Both the position numbers and the translations under genes were made by a program. Below are positions 56,989 to 64,000 of a stretch of DNA of 64,000 nucleotides, one piece after another. The notes below the pieces were generated by a model. That model was given only the letters and a program-made list of their open reading frames with translations, was not told where the DNA came from and ran no database searches. The first letter of the stretch is position 1; the number at the start of each line of letters is the position of its first letter. Location: contig NZ_AP022606.1 in NCBI RefSeq assembly GCF_010728725.1, forward strand, positions 4,216,001 through 4,280,000, given 5' to 3'. The DNA comes from Mycobacterium branderi (lineage in GTDB: Bacteria; Actinomycetota; Actinomycetes; Mycobacteriales; Mycobacteriaceae).

Positions 56989-58434
56989 ATGGACGTCGTC
57001 GACGTGTCGCGGTGGCAGTTCGGTATCACCACCGTCTACCACTTCATCTTCGTGCCCCTCACGATCGGCCTGGCACCGCTCATCGCCGTCATGCAAACCG
57101 TGTGGGTCCTCACCGACAACGACGCCTGGTATCGGCTCACCAAGTTCTTCGGCAAGCTGTTTTTGATCAACTTCGCGATCGGGGTGGCCACCGGGATCGT
57201 GCAGGAATTCCAATTCGGCATGAATTGGAGCGAGTATTCGCGGTTCGTCGGCGACGTCTTCGGCGCCCCGCTGGCCATGGAGGGCCTGGCCGCGTTCTTC
57301 TTCGAGTCGACGTTCATCGGACTGTGGATCTTCGGTTGGAGTCGGCTGCCACGACTTGTTCACCTGGCCTGCATCTGGATCGTGGCGATCTCGGTGAACG
57401 TGTCAGCGTTTTTCATCATCGCGGCGAACTCGTTCATGCAGCATCCGGTCGGTGCGCATTACAACCCGCACACCAAGCGTGCCGAACTGACCAGCATCAT
57501 GGCGTTGTTCACCAACAACACTGCGCAGGCGGCGGTTTCGCATGCGGTTGCCGGCGCGTTGTTGACGGGCGGGACGTTCATCGCGGGGGTTTGCGCCTGG
57601 TGGATGGTGCGGTCGACGGACGACGATGCGCGACGCATGTATCGCCCGGCGACCATCCTGGGATGCCTGGTGGCGCTGGCCGCGGCGGTCGGATTGTTCT
57701 TCACCGGCGACGCGCAGGGCAAGCTGATGTTTCACCAGCAGCCGATGAAAATGGCGTCGGCGGAATCGCTCTGCGACACCCAGACCGATCCGGATTTTTC
57801 CATCCTGACCGTCGGCCGGCAGAACAACTGCGACGCGCTGACCCGGGTGATCGAGGTCCCCTATGTGCTGCCGTTTTTGGCCGAGGGCCGTGTCAACGGC
57901 GTGACGCTGCAAGGTGTTCGGGACATCCAGCGGGATTACCAGCAGCGGTTCGGGCCCAACGACTACCGGCCCAACCTGTTCGTCACCTACTGGTCGTTCC
58001 GCGCGATGATCGGACTCCTGGCCATTCCCTTGCTGTTTGCGGTGACCGCCTTGTGGTTAACCCGCGGCGGCCGGGTTCCCCGTCAGCGGTGGTTCGCCTG
58101 GCTGGCGCTGCTGACCATTCCCGCGCCGTTCCTGGCCAACAGCGCCGGCTGGGTCTTCACCGAAATGGGCCGCCAGCCCTGGATCGTCGTGCCCAACCCC
58201 ACCGGCGATCAGCAGGTTCGCCTCACTGTCGCCGAGGGCGTATCACATCACGCGCCCGGCATGGTGGTCGGCTCGCTGCTCACATTCACTGCGGTTTACG
58301 CAGTACTGGCAGTCATTTGGTTCTGGTTGCTCAAACGCTATGTCGCCGAAGGACCACTGGAACACGACGCAGAACCGGTACCGCCCGCAACGCCCACCGA
58401 TAACGAGGTGGCACCGCTGTCGTTCGCATACTGA
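56989..58434 (+). CDS. cydA: Cytochrome bd ubiquinol oxidase subunit I
   Basis: Catalytic subunit of the high-affinity, proton-pump-independent terminal oxidase, in the plasma membrane. 481 residues with nine predicted membrane helices. His18 (VYHFIFVPLT) is a haem ligand, and a second His follows in AVSHAVAGALL. The Q-loop is short. GRQNNCDALTR (about 280-290) sits in the periplasmic quinol-binding stretch. It is the first gene of cydABDC, 20 bp before cydB, with a palindrome upstream. Confidence 0.97.
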   Translation: MDVVDVSRWQFGITTVYHFIFVPLTIGLAPLIAVMQTVWVLTDNDAWYRLTKFFGKLFLINFAIGVATGIVQEFQFGMNWSEYSRFVGDVFGAPLAMEGLAAFFFESTFIGLWIFGWSRLPRLVHLACIWIVAISVNVSAFFIIAANSFMQHPVGAHYNPHTKRAELTSIMALFTNNTAQAAVSHAVAGALLTGGTFIAGVCAWWMVRSTDDDARRMYRPATILGCLVALAAAVGLFFTGDAQGKLMFHQQPMKMASAESLCDTQTDPDFSILTVGRQNNCDALTRVIEVPYVLPFLAEGRVNGVTLQGVRDIQRDYQQRFGPNDYRPNLFVTYWSFRAMIGLLAIPLLFAVTALWLTRGGRVPRQRWFAWLALLTIPAPFLANSAGWVFTEMGRQPWIVVPNPTGDQQVRLTVAEGVSHHAPGMVVGSLLTFTAVYAVLAVIWFWLLKRYVAEGPLEHDAEPVPPATPTDNEVAPLSFAY

Positions 58435-58454
58435 GACCCGAAAGGAGTTGACCC

Positions 58455-59501
58455 GTGGCGCTTCACCAGTTGTGGTTCGGGGTGCTCGCCGTACTGTTCC
58501 TCGGGTTTTTCATCCTGGAAGGCTTCGACTTCGGCGTGGGCATGCTGATGGAGCCGCTGGCACGCATCGGCGCCGGCGATCCGGAAACACAGCGCCGCAC
58601 CGCGCTCAACACGATCGGGCCGGTATGGGACGGCAACGAGGTCTGGCTGATCACCGCGGGCGGCGCGATGTTCGCGGCGTTCCCGGGCTGGTACGCAACG
58701 GTGTTCTCCACGCTCTACCTCCCGCTGCTGGTGATCCTGTTCGGGATGATCCTGCGTGCGGTCGCCATCGAATGGCGCGGCAAGATCGACGACACGACGT
58801 GGCGTGGCTGGGCCGATGTCGGTATTGCGGCCGGATCGTGGCTTCCGGCGCTGTTGTGGGGTGTAGCGTTCGCCATTCTGGTCCGCGGTCTTCCGGTGGA
58901 CGCCGACCATCAGGTCAGGCTGTCTCTCACCGATGTGCTCAACCCCTACACGGTGTTGGGTGGCCTGACCACCACAGGGCTCTTCTTGTTCTACGGCGCG
59001 GTGTTCATTGCGCTGAAGACATCCGGTTCGATCCGAGACGACGCCCTGGGGGTTGCTCGGTGGTTGTCACCGCCGGTGACGGGACTTGTGGCGGGCTTTG
59101 GCATTTGGACACAGTTGGCTCACGGCAAAAGCTGGACCTGGCTGGTGCTTGCGGCTGCGGTGGTTGCGCAAGGTGTGGCCGTGGCGCTGGTGGCCACACG
59201 CAGGCGGGAGGGCTGGGCGTTCTGCTGTGTAGCGCTGGTTGTGGCCGCGGTGGTGGTGTTGCTGTTCGGCGCGCTGTATCCCAATCTGGTGCCGTCGACC
59301 CTGGATCCGTCGTGGAGCCTGACCATCGACAGCGCTTCGTCGACGCCGTACACGTTGAAGATCATGACGTGGGCGGCGGTGACCTTTGCTCCGCTGGCGA
59401 TGGCCTATCAGGCGTGGACGTATTGGGTGTTCCGGCAACGGATCTCGGCTGATCGCGTACCTCCGCCGACCGGCCTGGCGCGGCGAGCGTCCGAAGCATG
59501 A
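58455..59501 (+). CDS. cydB: Cytochrome bd ubiquinol oxidase subunit II
   Basis: Second subunit of bd oxidase, 348 residues, eight to nine membrane helices. The N-terminal LHQLWFGVLAVLFLGFFILEGFDFGVGML and WDGNEVWLITAGGAMFAAFP are CydB signatures. GTG 58455 follows AAAGGAG. It overlaps the cydD start by 4 bp. Confidence 0.97.
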   Translation: MALHQLWFGVLAVLFLGFFILEGFDFGVGMLMEPLARIGAGDPETQRRTALNTIGPVWDGNEVWLITAGGAMFAAFPGWYATVFSTLYLPLLVILFGMILRAVAIEWRGKIDDTTWRGWADVGIAAGSWLPALLWGVAFAILVRGLPVDADHQVRLSLTDVLNPYTVLGGLTTTGLFLFYGAVFIALKTSGSIRDDALGVARWLSPPVTGLVAGFGIWTQLAHGKSWTWLVLAAAVVAQGVAVALVATRRREGWAFCCVALVVAAVVVLLFGALYPNLVPSTLDPSWSLTIDSASSTPYTLKIMTWAAVTFAPLAMAYQAWTYWVFRQRISADRVPPPTGLARRASEA

Positions 59502-61153
59502 GCAGTCGCGCGCCGCTGGATCCACGGCTGTGGCGGGGTTCTGTGGCGCTGCGCCGCTTCCTGTTCGCCACCGTGACCTGCGGTCTGGTGATCTCCGGCT
59601 GTGCGATCGCCTCGGCGATCGTGCTGGCGCACATCGTTTCCCGGGTTATCACCGATCCCGGCGCGCGTGGCCTTCGGCAGTGGGCACCCATGCTGTCGAT
59701 TCTGTTGGCGCTGTGGGCTGTTCGCAGCGCCGCGCATTGGCTGCAAGCGCGGCTGGGCCAGCGGGGCGCGAGCGCGGTGATCGCCGACCTCAGCGGGCAG
59801 GTGCTCGCCGCGGTGACGGCCCGAGCACCCCGGCAGCTGGCGGCCCAGCGCGACGCCGCCGCAACGGTGGTGACCCGCGGCCTCGACGGGCTGCGGCCGT
59901 ATTTCACCGCCTATCTTCCCGCGTTACTGCTGGCCGCGATCCTGACCCCGGCCAGTGTCGGCGTGGTCGCGCTGTACGACGTGAGATCCGCCGTGATCGT
60001 GTTGATCACGTTGCCGCTCATCCCGATCTTCATGGTACTGATCGGATTGGCAACCGCGCAGCGCTCTGCGGCGGCGCTGGACGCGATGACCACGCTGCAG
60101 GCCCGGCTGCTGGATCTGATCGCCGGCATCCCCACGCTGCGGGCGTTGGGCCGAGCCGCCGGCCCCGAGCGTCGTATCGCGGAACTGGCTGCGGCACACC
60201 GGCGTTCGACAATGGCGACGCTGCGCATCGCATTTCTCTCGGCGCTGGTGCTGGAACTGCTGGCCACGCTGGGCGTGGCAGTGGTCGCAGTCAGCATCGG
60301 TTTGCGGCTGGTGTTCGGCGGAATCAGCCTGACCGCCGGTCTGACGGTGTTGTTGCTGGCGCCTGACATCTACTGGCCGCTGCGCCGCATCGGGGTGGAA
60401 TTCCACGCTGCCCAGGACGGCCGGGCCGCCGCCGACAAGGCATTCGCGCTGATGGAGGGTTCGAAAACCCTGCCGGCCGGCACCCGCACCGTCGCAGCGC
60501 ACGGCGCGCCCATCCGCATCGAGAACCTCAGCGTGACCGGCCGCGACGGCAGCTGTCCGTGCGAGCTCAGCGCGGTGATCGAGCCTGGCCGAGTCACGGT
60601 ACTTACCGGCCCCAACGGCGCGGGAAAAAGCACTACGTTGCAAGTGATTGCCGGTATCACGACACCGACCGCGGGCCGCGTCACCGTAGCAGGCGTCGAC
60701 GTCACCGATCTCGATCCGGCCGCGTGGTGGCGGCAGCTTGCCTGGTTGCCCCAGCGCCCGGTGCTGGTCCCCGGAACCGTTGCCGAGAACCTCGCCTTGT
60801 TCGGCAGCCTCGCCGACATTGACGCTGCTTGTGCCGCAGCGTGTTTCGACACGGTGCTGGCCGGCCTCCCCCACGGCCTGCGCACGCAGATCGGGCGTGG
60901 CGGGGTTGGACTGTCGCTGGGTCAGCGGCAACGCCTGGGCCTGGCCCGCGCGCTCGGCACACCGGCGCCGGTGCTGCTGCTCGACGAGCCCACCGCACAT
61001 CTGGACGCCGCAGCCGAAACCGCTGTGCTGCGGGCGATTGTCGAGCGGGCCCGCGCAGGCACAACCGTCGTGGTCGTGGGCCACCGCGAACAGGTCGTCG
61101 GGATCGGTGACCGAGTCGTCCAGGTCGGCAGGCAGTGCCATGCCCAGGTCTGA
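59498..61153 (+). CDS. cydD: Thiol reductant ABC exporter subunit CydD
   Basis: 551-residue half-transporter: six membrane helices (about 1-310) and an ABC ATPase (about 340-551) with Walker A GPNGAGKST, signature LSLGQRQRLG and Walker B LLLDEPTAHLD. With CydC it exports cysteine and glutathione in other bacteria and is needed for bd oxidase assembly. The ABC signature reads LSLGQ in place of LSGGQ. ATG 59498 overlaps cydB, and the end overlaps cydC by 14 bp. Confidence 0.95.
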   Translation: MSSRAPLDPRLWRGSVALRRFLFATVTCGLVISGCAIASAIVLAHIVSRVITDPGARGLRQWAPMLSILLALWAVRSAAHWLQARLGQRGASAVIADLSGQVLAAVTARAPRQLAAQRDAAATVVTRGLDGLRPYFTAYLPALLLAAILTPASVGVVALYDVRSAVIVLITLPLIPIFMVLIGLATAQRSAAALDAMTTLQARLLDLIAGIPTLRALGRAAGPERRIAELAAAHRRSTMATLRIAFLSALVLELLATLGVAVVAVSIGLRLVFGGISLTAGLTVLLLAPDIYWPLRRIGVEFHAAQDGRAAADKAFALMEGSKTLPAGTRTVAAHGAPIRIENLSVTGRDGSCPCELSAVIEPGRVTVLTGPNGAGKSTTLQVIAGITTPTAGRVTVAGVDVTDLDPAAWWRQLAWLPQRPVLVPGTVAENLALFGSLADIDAACAAACFDTVLAGLPHGLRTQIGRGGVGLSLGQRQRLGLARALGTPAPVLLLDEPTAHLDAAAETAVLRAIVERARAGTTVVVVGHREQVVGIGDRVVQVGRQCHAQV

Positions 61154-62789
61154 CCTCTTGCTGGCTGCACTGGCGCTGCTGCGGCCGCGGCTGCCGCGCC
61201 TGCTGTTGGCCGTTGCGCTGGGCGCGCTGTCACTCGGCAGTGCGCTGGCACTGGCCGGGGTCTCGGCCTGGCTGATCACCCGGGCCTGGCAGATGCCGCC
61301 GGTGCTCGACCTGTCGGTCGCGGTGGTGGCGGTGCGAACGTTCGCAATTTCCCGTGGCGTGCTGCATTATTGCGAGCGACTGGCCAGCCACGACACCGCG
61401 TTGCGTGCCGCTGGCAGGGCCCGCGCAGAAATCTACTCGCGCCTGGCGCATGGCCCGGCGGACGTCGCCACCCGGCTGCACAGCGGTGATCTGGTGGCCC
61501 GCGTCGGCGCTGACGTCGACCAGTTGGCCGATGTGTTGGTCCGTGCCCTGCTCCCGATCTGTGTCGCGGCGGTACTGGGGGTCTCGGCGACCACCGTCGT
61601 CGCTGTCATCTCGGCGCCGGCGGCCGCGATCATGGCCGTCTGCCTGCTGCTCGCCGGCGTCATAGGCCCATGGCTGGCCGCACGGGCAGCGACAAGGCAG
61701 GAAGCCGTTGCACGGCAACTGCATTCCGAACGCGACGTGTCCGCCATGCTGGCCCTCGAGCACGCGGCGGAGCTGCGGGTCGGCGGACGACTGCCGGAGG
61801 TGATCGCCGACTCACAACGCCGGCAACGTGATTGGGGGGATGCCATCGACGCCGCGGCCAGGCCGGCCGCCGTCGCCGAGGCCATCCCCACCGCCGCGAT
61901 CGGAATCAGCGTGTTGGGCGCCGCGGTGGCGGGCATCGGGATGGCTACCGCTGTTGCACCGACCACATTGGCCATCCTGATGTTGTTGCCGCTGTCGGCA
62001 TTCGAGGCGATCGGTCCGCTTCCGGCTGCCGCGGTCCAGTTGACCCGGTCACGGCTCGCGGCGCGGCGGCTTCTCGGCCTGATACCTGCCAAGCCGCCCG
62101 CAGCGATTCAATCGCCGCAACCGGTTACGAGCTGGCGGCTGCGAGCCGGCGACATCGATCTGCCGCCCGGTTCCAGGCTGGCGGTGACCGGTCCCAGCGG
62201 CTCCGGCAAGACCACGTTGCTGATGACTCTTGCGGGGCTGCTGCCGCCGATGAACGGCGCGGTCACACTCGGTGCCACGGCAGTGGGCCGGCTCAATGAA
62301 AGCGAATTACGCAGCGTTGTAACATTTTTCGCGGAGGATGCGCACATATTCGCGACCACCGTTCGGGACAATTTGCTGGTAGCTCGCGGCGACTGCAGCG
62401 ACGACGAGCTGGTGGCGGCGCTGCGGCGGGTGGGTCTCGGCGAGTGGCTGGCCGGTCTTCCCGACGGCCTGGCAACGGTGTTGTCCGGCGGCGCGCACGC
62501 ACTGTCGGCCGGTCAGCGCAGACGCCTGCTGCTGGCGCGGGCGATGATCTCCCCTGCGCGGATCGTGCTGCTCGACGAACCGACCGAGCACCTCGATGCC
62601 GCTGATGCCGAGCCCATTTTGCGCGCTCTGCTCGACCCCGACGGTGGGCTGATCAGTGCCGAGCGAACGGTCGTGGTGGCTACCCATCACCTGCCCAACG
62701 ACATTCGCTGTCGACAACTGCGTATCGAGGCAGGCAGGTACCCTGGCTGGCAGGCGTCCACGGCGCCCGATCTGGAGAGCAACCCATGA
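61140..62789 (+). CDS. cydC: Thiol reductant ABC exporter subunit CydC
   Basis: 549-residue partner of CydD: six membrane helices (to about 320) and an ATPase with Walker A GPSGSGKTT, signature ALSAGQRRRLLLARA and Walker B LLDEPTEHLD, followed by THHLP (H-loop). The signature deviates from LSGGQ, as often in CydC. ATG 61140 is taken because upstream frame sequence belongs to cydD. It ends at the DUF4190 start (ATGA). Confidence 0.95.
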   Translation: MPRSDLLLAALALLRPRLPRLLLAVALGALSLGSALALAGVSAWLITRAWQMPPVLDLSVAVVAVRTFAISRGVLHYCERLASHDTALRAAGRARAEIYSRLAHGPADVATRLHSGDLVARVGADVDQLADVLVRALLPICVAAVLGVSATTVVAVISAPAAAIMAVCLLLAGVIGPWLAARAATRQEAVARQLHSERDVSAMLALEHAAELRVGGRLPEVIADSQRRQRDWGDAIDAAARPAAVAEAIPTAAIGISVLGAAVAGIGMATAVAPTTLAILMLLPLSAFEAIGPLPAAAVQLTRSRLAARRLLGLIPAKPPAAIQSPQPVTSWRLRAGDIDLPPGSRLAVTGPSGSGKTTLLMTLAGLLPPMNGAVTLGATAVGRLNESELRSVVTFFAEDAHIFATTVRDNLLVARGDCSDDELVAALRRVGLGEWLAGLPDGLATVLSGGAHALSAGQRRRLLLARAMISPARIVLLDEPTEHLDAADAEPILRALLDPDGGLISAERTVVVATHHLPNDIRCRQLRIEAGRYPGWQASTAPDLESNP

Positions 62790-63283
62790 CTGAATCCCCC
62801 GACAAACCGCCTGAAAACCCCCCACCGCCATACCCGTATCCATACCCCGGCTATCCACCGCCTGCTCCTCCGCACTACTACGGTTATCCCCCGCCAGCCG
62901 CCATCCCCAGGAACGGGATCGGCATCGCGTCGCTGGTACTGGCGATCGTTGGTCTGCTGTTCGTGTGGTCGGTAGCCGGCGGCGTCGTCATCGGAATCGT
63001 CGCGATCGTGCTGGGGTTCGTCGGGTGGGCGCGAGTCAAACGCGGCGAAGCCAACAACGGTGGGGTGGCCATCGCCGGCATCGTGCTGGGCATCGTGGCC
63101 ATCCTCGTCGGGCTTGCGTTCGCCGCCATATGGATAGCGCTGTGGAAAGACGTCGGCGGCGACAACTATTTCGACTGCCTGGACCGGGCCGGCTCGAACC
63201 GCATCCGCCAGCAGCAGTGCGCGGATCAGTTCCGCGAAAACGTCCAGGACCGATTAAGCGTCACGCTGACGCCCACACCTTAG
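62786..63283 (+). CDS. Proline-rich DUF4190 membrane protein
   Basis: 165 residues. The N-terminal 40 are Pro/Tyr-rich (PPPPYPYPYPGYPPPAPPH), followed by a DUF4190 domain of two membrane helices (about 45-75, 90-120) and a short C-terminal extracytoplasmic tail with two Cys residues. Proline-tyrosine tails of this type occur in actinobacterial envelope proteins of unknown role. It overlaps cydC by 4 bp and is coupled to the cyd operon, and converges on the next gene with a 4-bp overlap. No counterpart is recalled at this position in M. tuberculosis. Confidence 0.8.
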   Translation: MTESPDKPPENPPPPYPYPYPGYPPPAPPHYYGYPPPAAIPRNGIGIASLVLAIVGLLFVWSVAGGVVIGIVAIVLGFVGWARVKRGEANNGGVAIAGIVLGIVAILVGLAFAAIWIALWKDVGGDNYFDCLDRAGSNRIRQQQCADQFRENVQDRLSVTLTPTP

Positions 63284-64000
63284 AGCCGGCGACGCCGCGG
63301 CATGAATTCCAGCGTCAACAGCACGTACAGTAGAGGAACCACCTGGGTCAATCTGACCAGCACGTAGCGCCGGTCGCCCAGCGCGTGGAACTTACGCAGA
63401 TAGCGATACAGCGACTCGAGCGCAATCAGCGGATCGCCCAAGTGGATCAGCCGGTAGAAGACACTCTGCATCCGCCCCCGATGCTTTTCGTCGAAAATCT
63501 CCGGGAACGCTGCGAATGCCAGTGACAAACGCTGTGCCCCAGCATCTTTGGCGGCGTAGACCATGTCGACACTGAGTCGCTCGTCGATCCCGTTGGGGGA
63601 TCCGCGACGACGCCAGGGCACGTCGAGGCTGATGTCCTTGCCCCCGCCAGCGACTGCATACCGGTGAAAGCCCTGCACCCGGCCGGAGGCGTCCCTGGCC
63701 AGGATCAGCTGCACACCCGGATAGCGGCCTTCCAGAGCGCCGTCCAGGGCCATCGAGAACCCGCGTTCGGTGTGCGCACCTTTGGGAGATGCCCGCAGTG
63801 CCTCGGTCAGCTCGGCGAGCAGCTCCTCGTCGAGTTCCTGTTCGGCCACGATCTCGGTGGTGATGCCGAAATTGTGGGTGCGTTTGACGGCTTGACGCAG
63901 GTTGCGGAACTTGCGGCCGACCATCTCGAAATTCCGCACATCGATGACGACGTCGCGACCGATCGGCACAGCCCGCAGCGACTGGCCCAGCACCGCCGGG
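63280..64000 (-). CDS. DUF2156 (MprF-type lysyltransferase domain) protein, 5' part beyond the window
   Basis: Only the C-terminal 240 residues are in the window; the frame stays open to base 64000. The domain is the phosphatidylglycerol lysyltransferase-type DUF2156: [16 protein letters not shown] and GSPNGIDERLSVDMVYAAKDAGAQRLSLAFAAFPE correspond to segments of LysX ([30 protein letters not shown]). There is no lysyl-tRNA synthetase part. The position matches Rv1619. It may transfer an amino acid to a lipid, or only share the fold. Confidence 0.85.
   Translation of the reverse strand, partial: PAVLGQSLRAVPIGRDVVIDVRNFEMVGRKFRNLRQAVKRTHNFGITTEIVAEQELDEELLAELTEALRASPKGAHTERGFSMALDGALEGRYPGVQLILARDASGRVQGFHRYAVAGGGKDISLDVPWRRRGSPNGIDERLSVDMVYAAKDAGAQRLSLAFAAFPEIFDEKHRGRMQSVFYRLIHLGDPLIALESLYRYLRKFHALGDRRYVLVRLTQVVPLLYVLLTLEFMPRRRRL

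Overview
The window is high-GC actinobacterial DNA whose gene order follows, inverted, the Mycobacterium tuberculosis H37Rv segment from about Rv1668c down to Rv1619. The protein sequences are mycobacterial throughout (ArgC-J-B-D-F-R-G-H, a LysX with fused MprF and LysU parts, TB15.3-type USP, PdtaR, Rv1625c-type cyclase, CydABDC). Several M. tuberculosis landmarks are absent (the pks10-pks11 block, PE_PGRS30, PE17) and several gene sets are added, so this is a non-tuberculosis Mycobacterium. I cannot name the species.

Layout. 0-19.5 kb: an intact ABC-F ATPase converges on a long minus-strand run, pheS-pheT followed by argC-J-B-D-F-R-G-H, with ArgR-type operators before argC and a 55-bp tandem repeat at the argC/argJ junction. 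Upstream lie a class III nucleotide cyclase with a rhomboid-like membrane protein, a divergent DUF2236-type oxygenase with its own operator-bearing promoter, then tsnR and the infC-rpmI-rplT operon, which has a structured leader and an intrinsic terminator. 19.5-30 kb: lysX, an Rv1639c-type membrane esterase, small membrane and hypothetical proteins, a winged-helix protein, a GNAT acetyltransferase, and uvrA divergent from a metallo-beta-lactamase-fold hydrolase. 30-40 kb: an Hsp70-like protein overlapping an apolipoprotein N-acyltransferase homologue whose nucleophile is Ser instead of Cys, the cAMP-binding-type USP, a GT-C mannosyltransferase, and uvrB-MFS-HTH67 on the minus strand.

40-44 kb holds the most striking unit: four overlapping plus-strand genes for a LigD-type 3'-phosphoesterase, an ATP-dependent ligase, a LigD-type primase-polymerase and an Fpg/Nei glycosylase. 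These are all the activities needed to excise an oxidised base, clean the 3' end, fill the gap and seal the nick. 44-52 kb: coaE, rpsA, a carotenoid oxygenase and TetR regulator with an operator between them, and polA. 52-57 kb: a DUF35-thiolase pair behind a KstR-type operator, pdtaR, a 74-nt tRNA-Leu(CAA), a DUF488 protein, a six-TM adenylate cyclase and a DUF308 protein. 57-63 kb: cydABDC behind a TACTAC/GTAGTA palindrome, then a proline-rich DUF4190 protein and a DUF2156 protein cut by the window edge.

Common themes are arginine synthesis, DNA repair (uvrA, uvrB, polA and the four-gene module), cAMP signalling (two cyclases plus a USP), envelope modification (LysX, the GT-C enzyme, the Lnt homologue) and bd-oxidase respiration. 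Several genes (uvrA, uvrB, polA, the DUF35 gene, the MBL gene, lysX) have a TANNNT -10 box 6-8 nt before the start codon, which fits leaderless mycobacterial transcripts.
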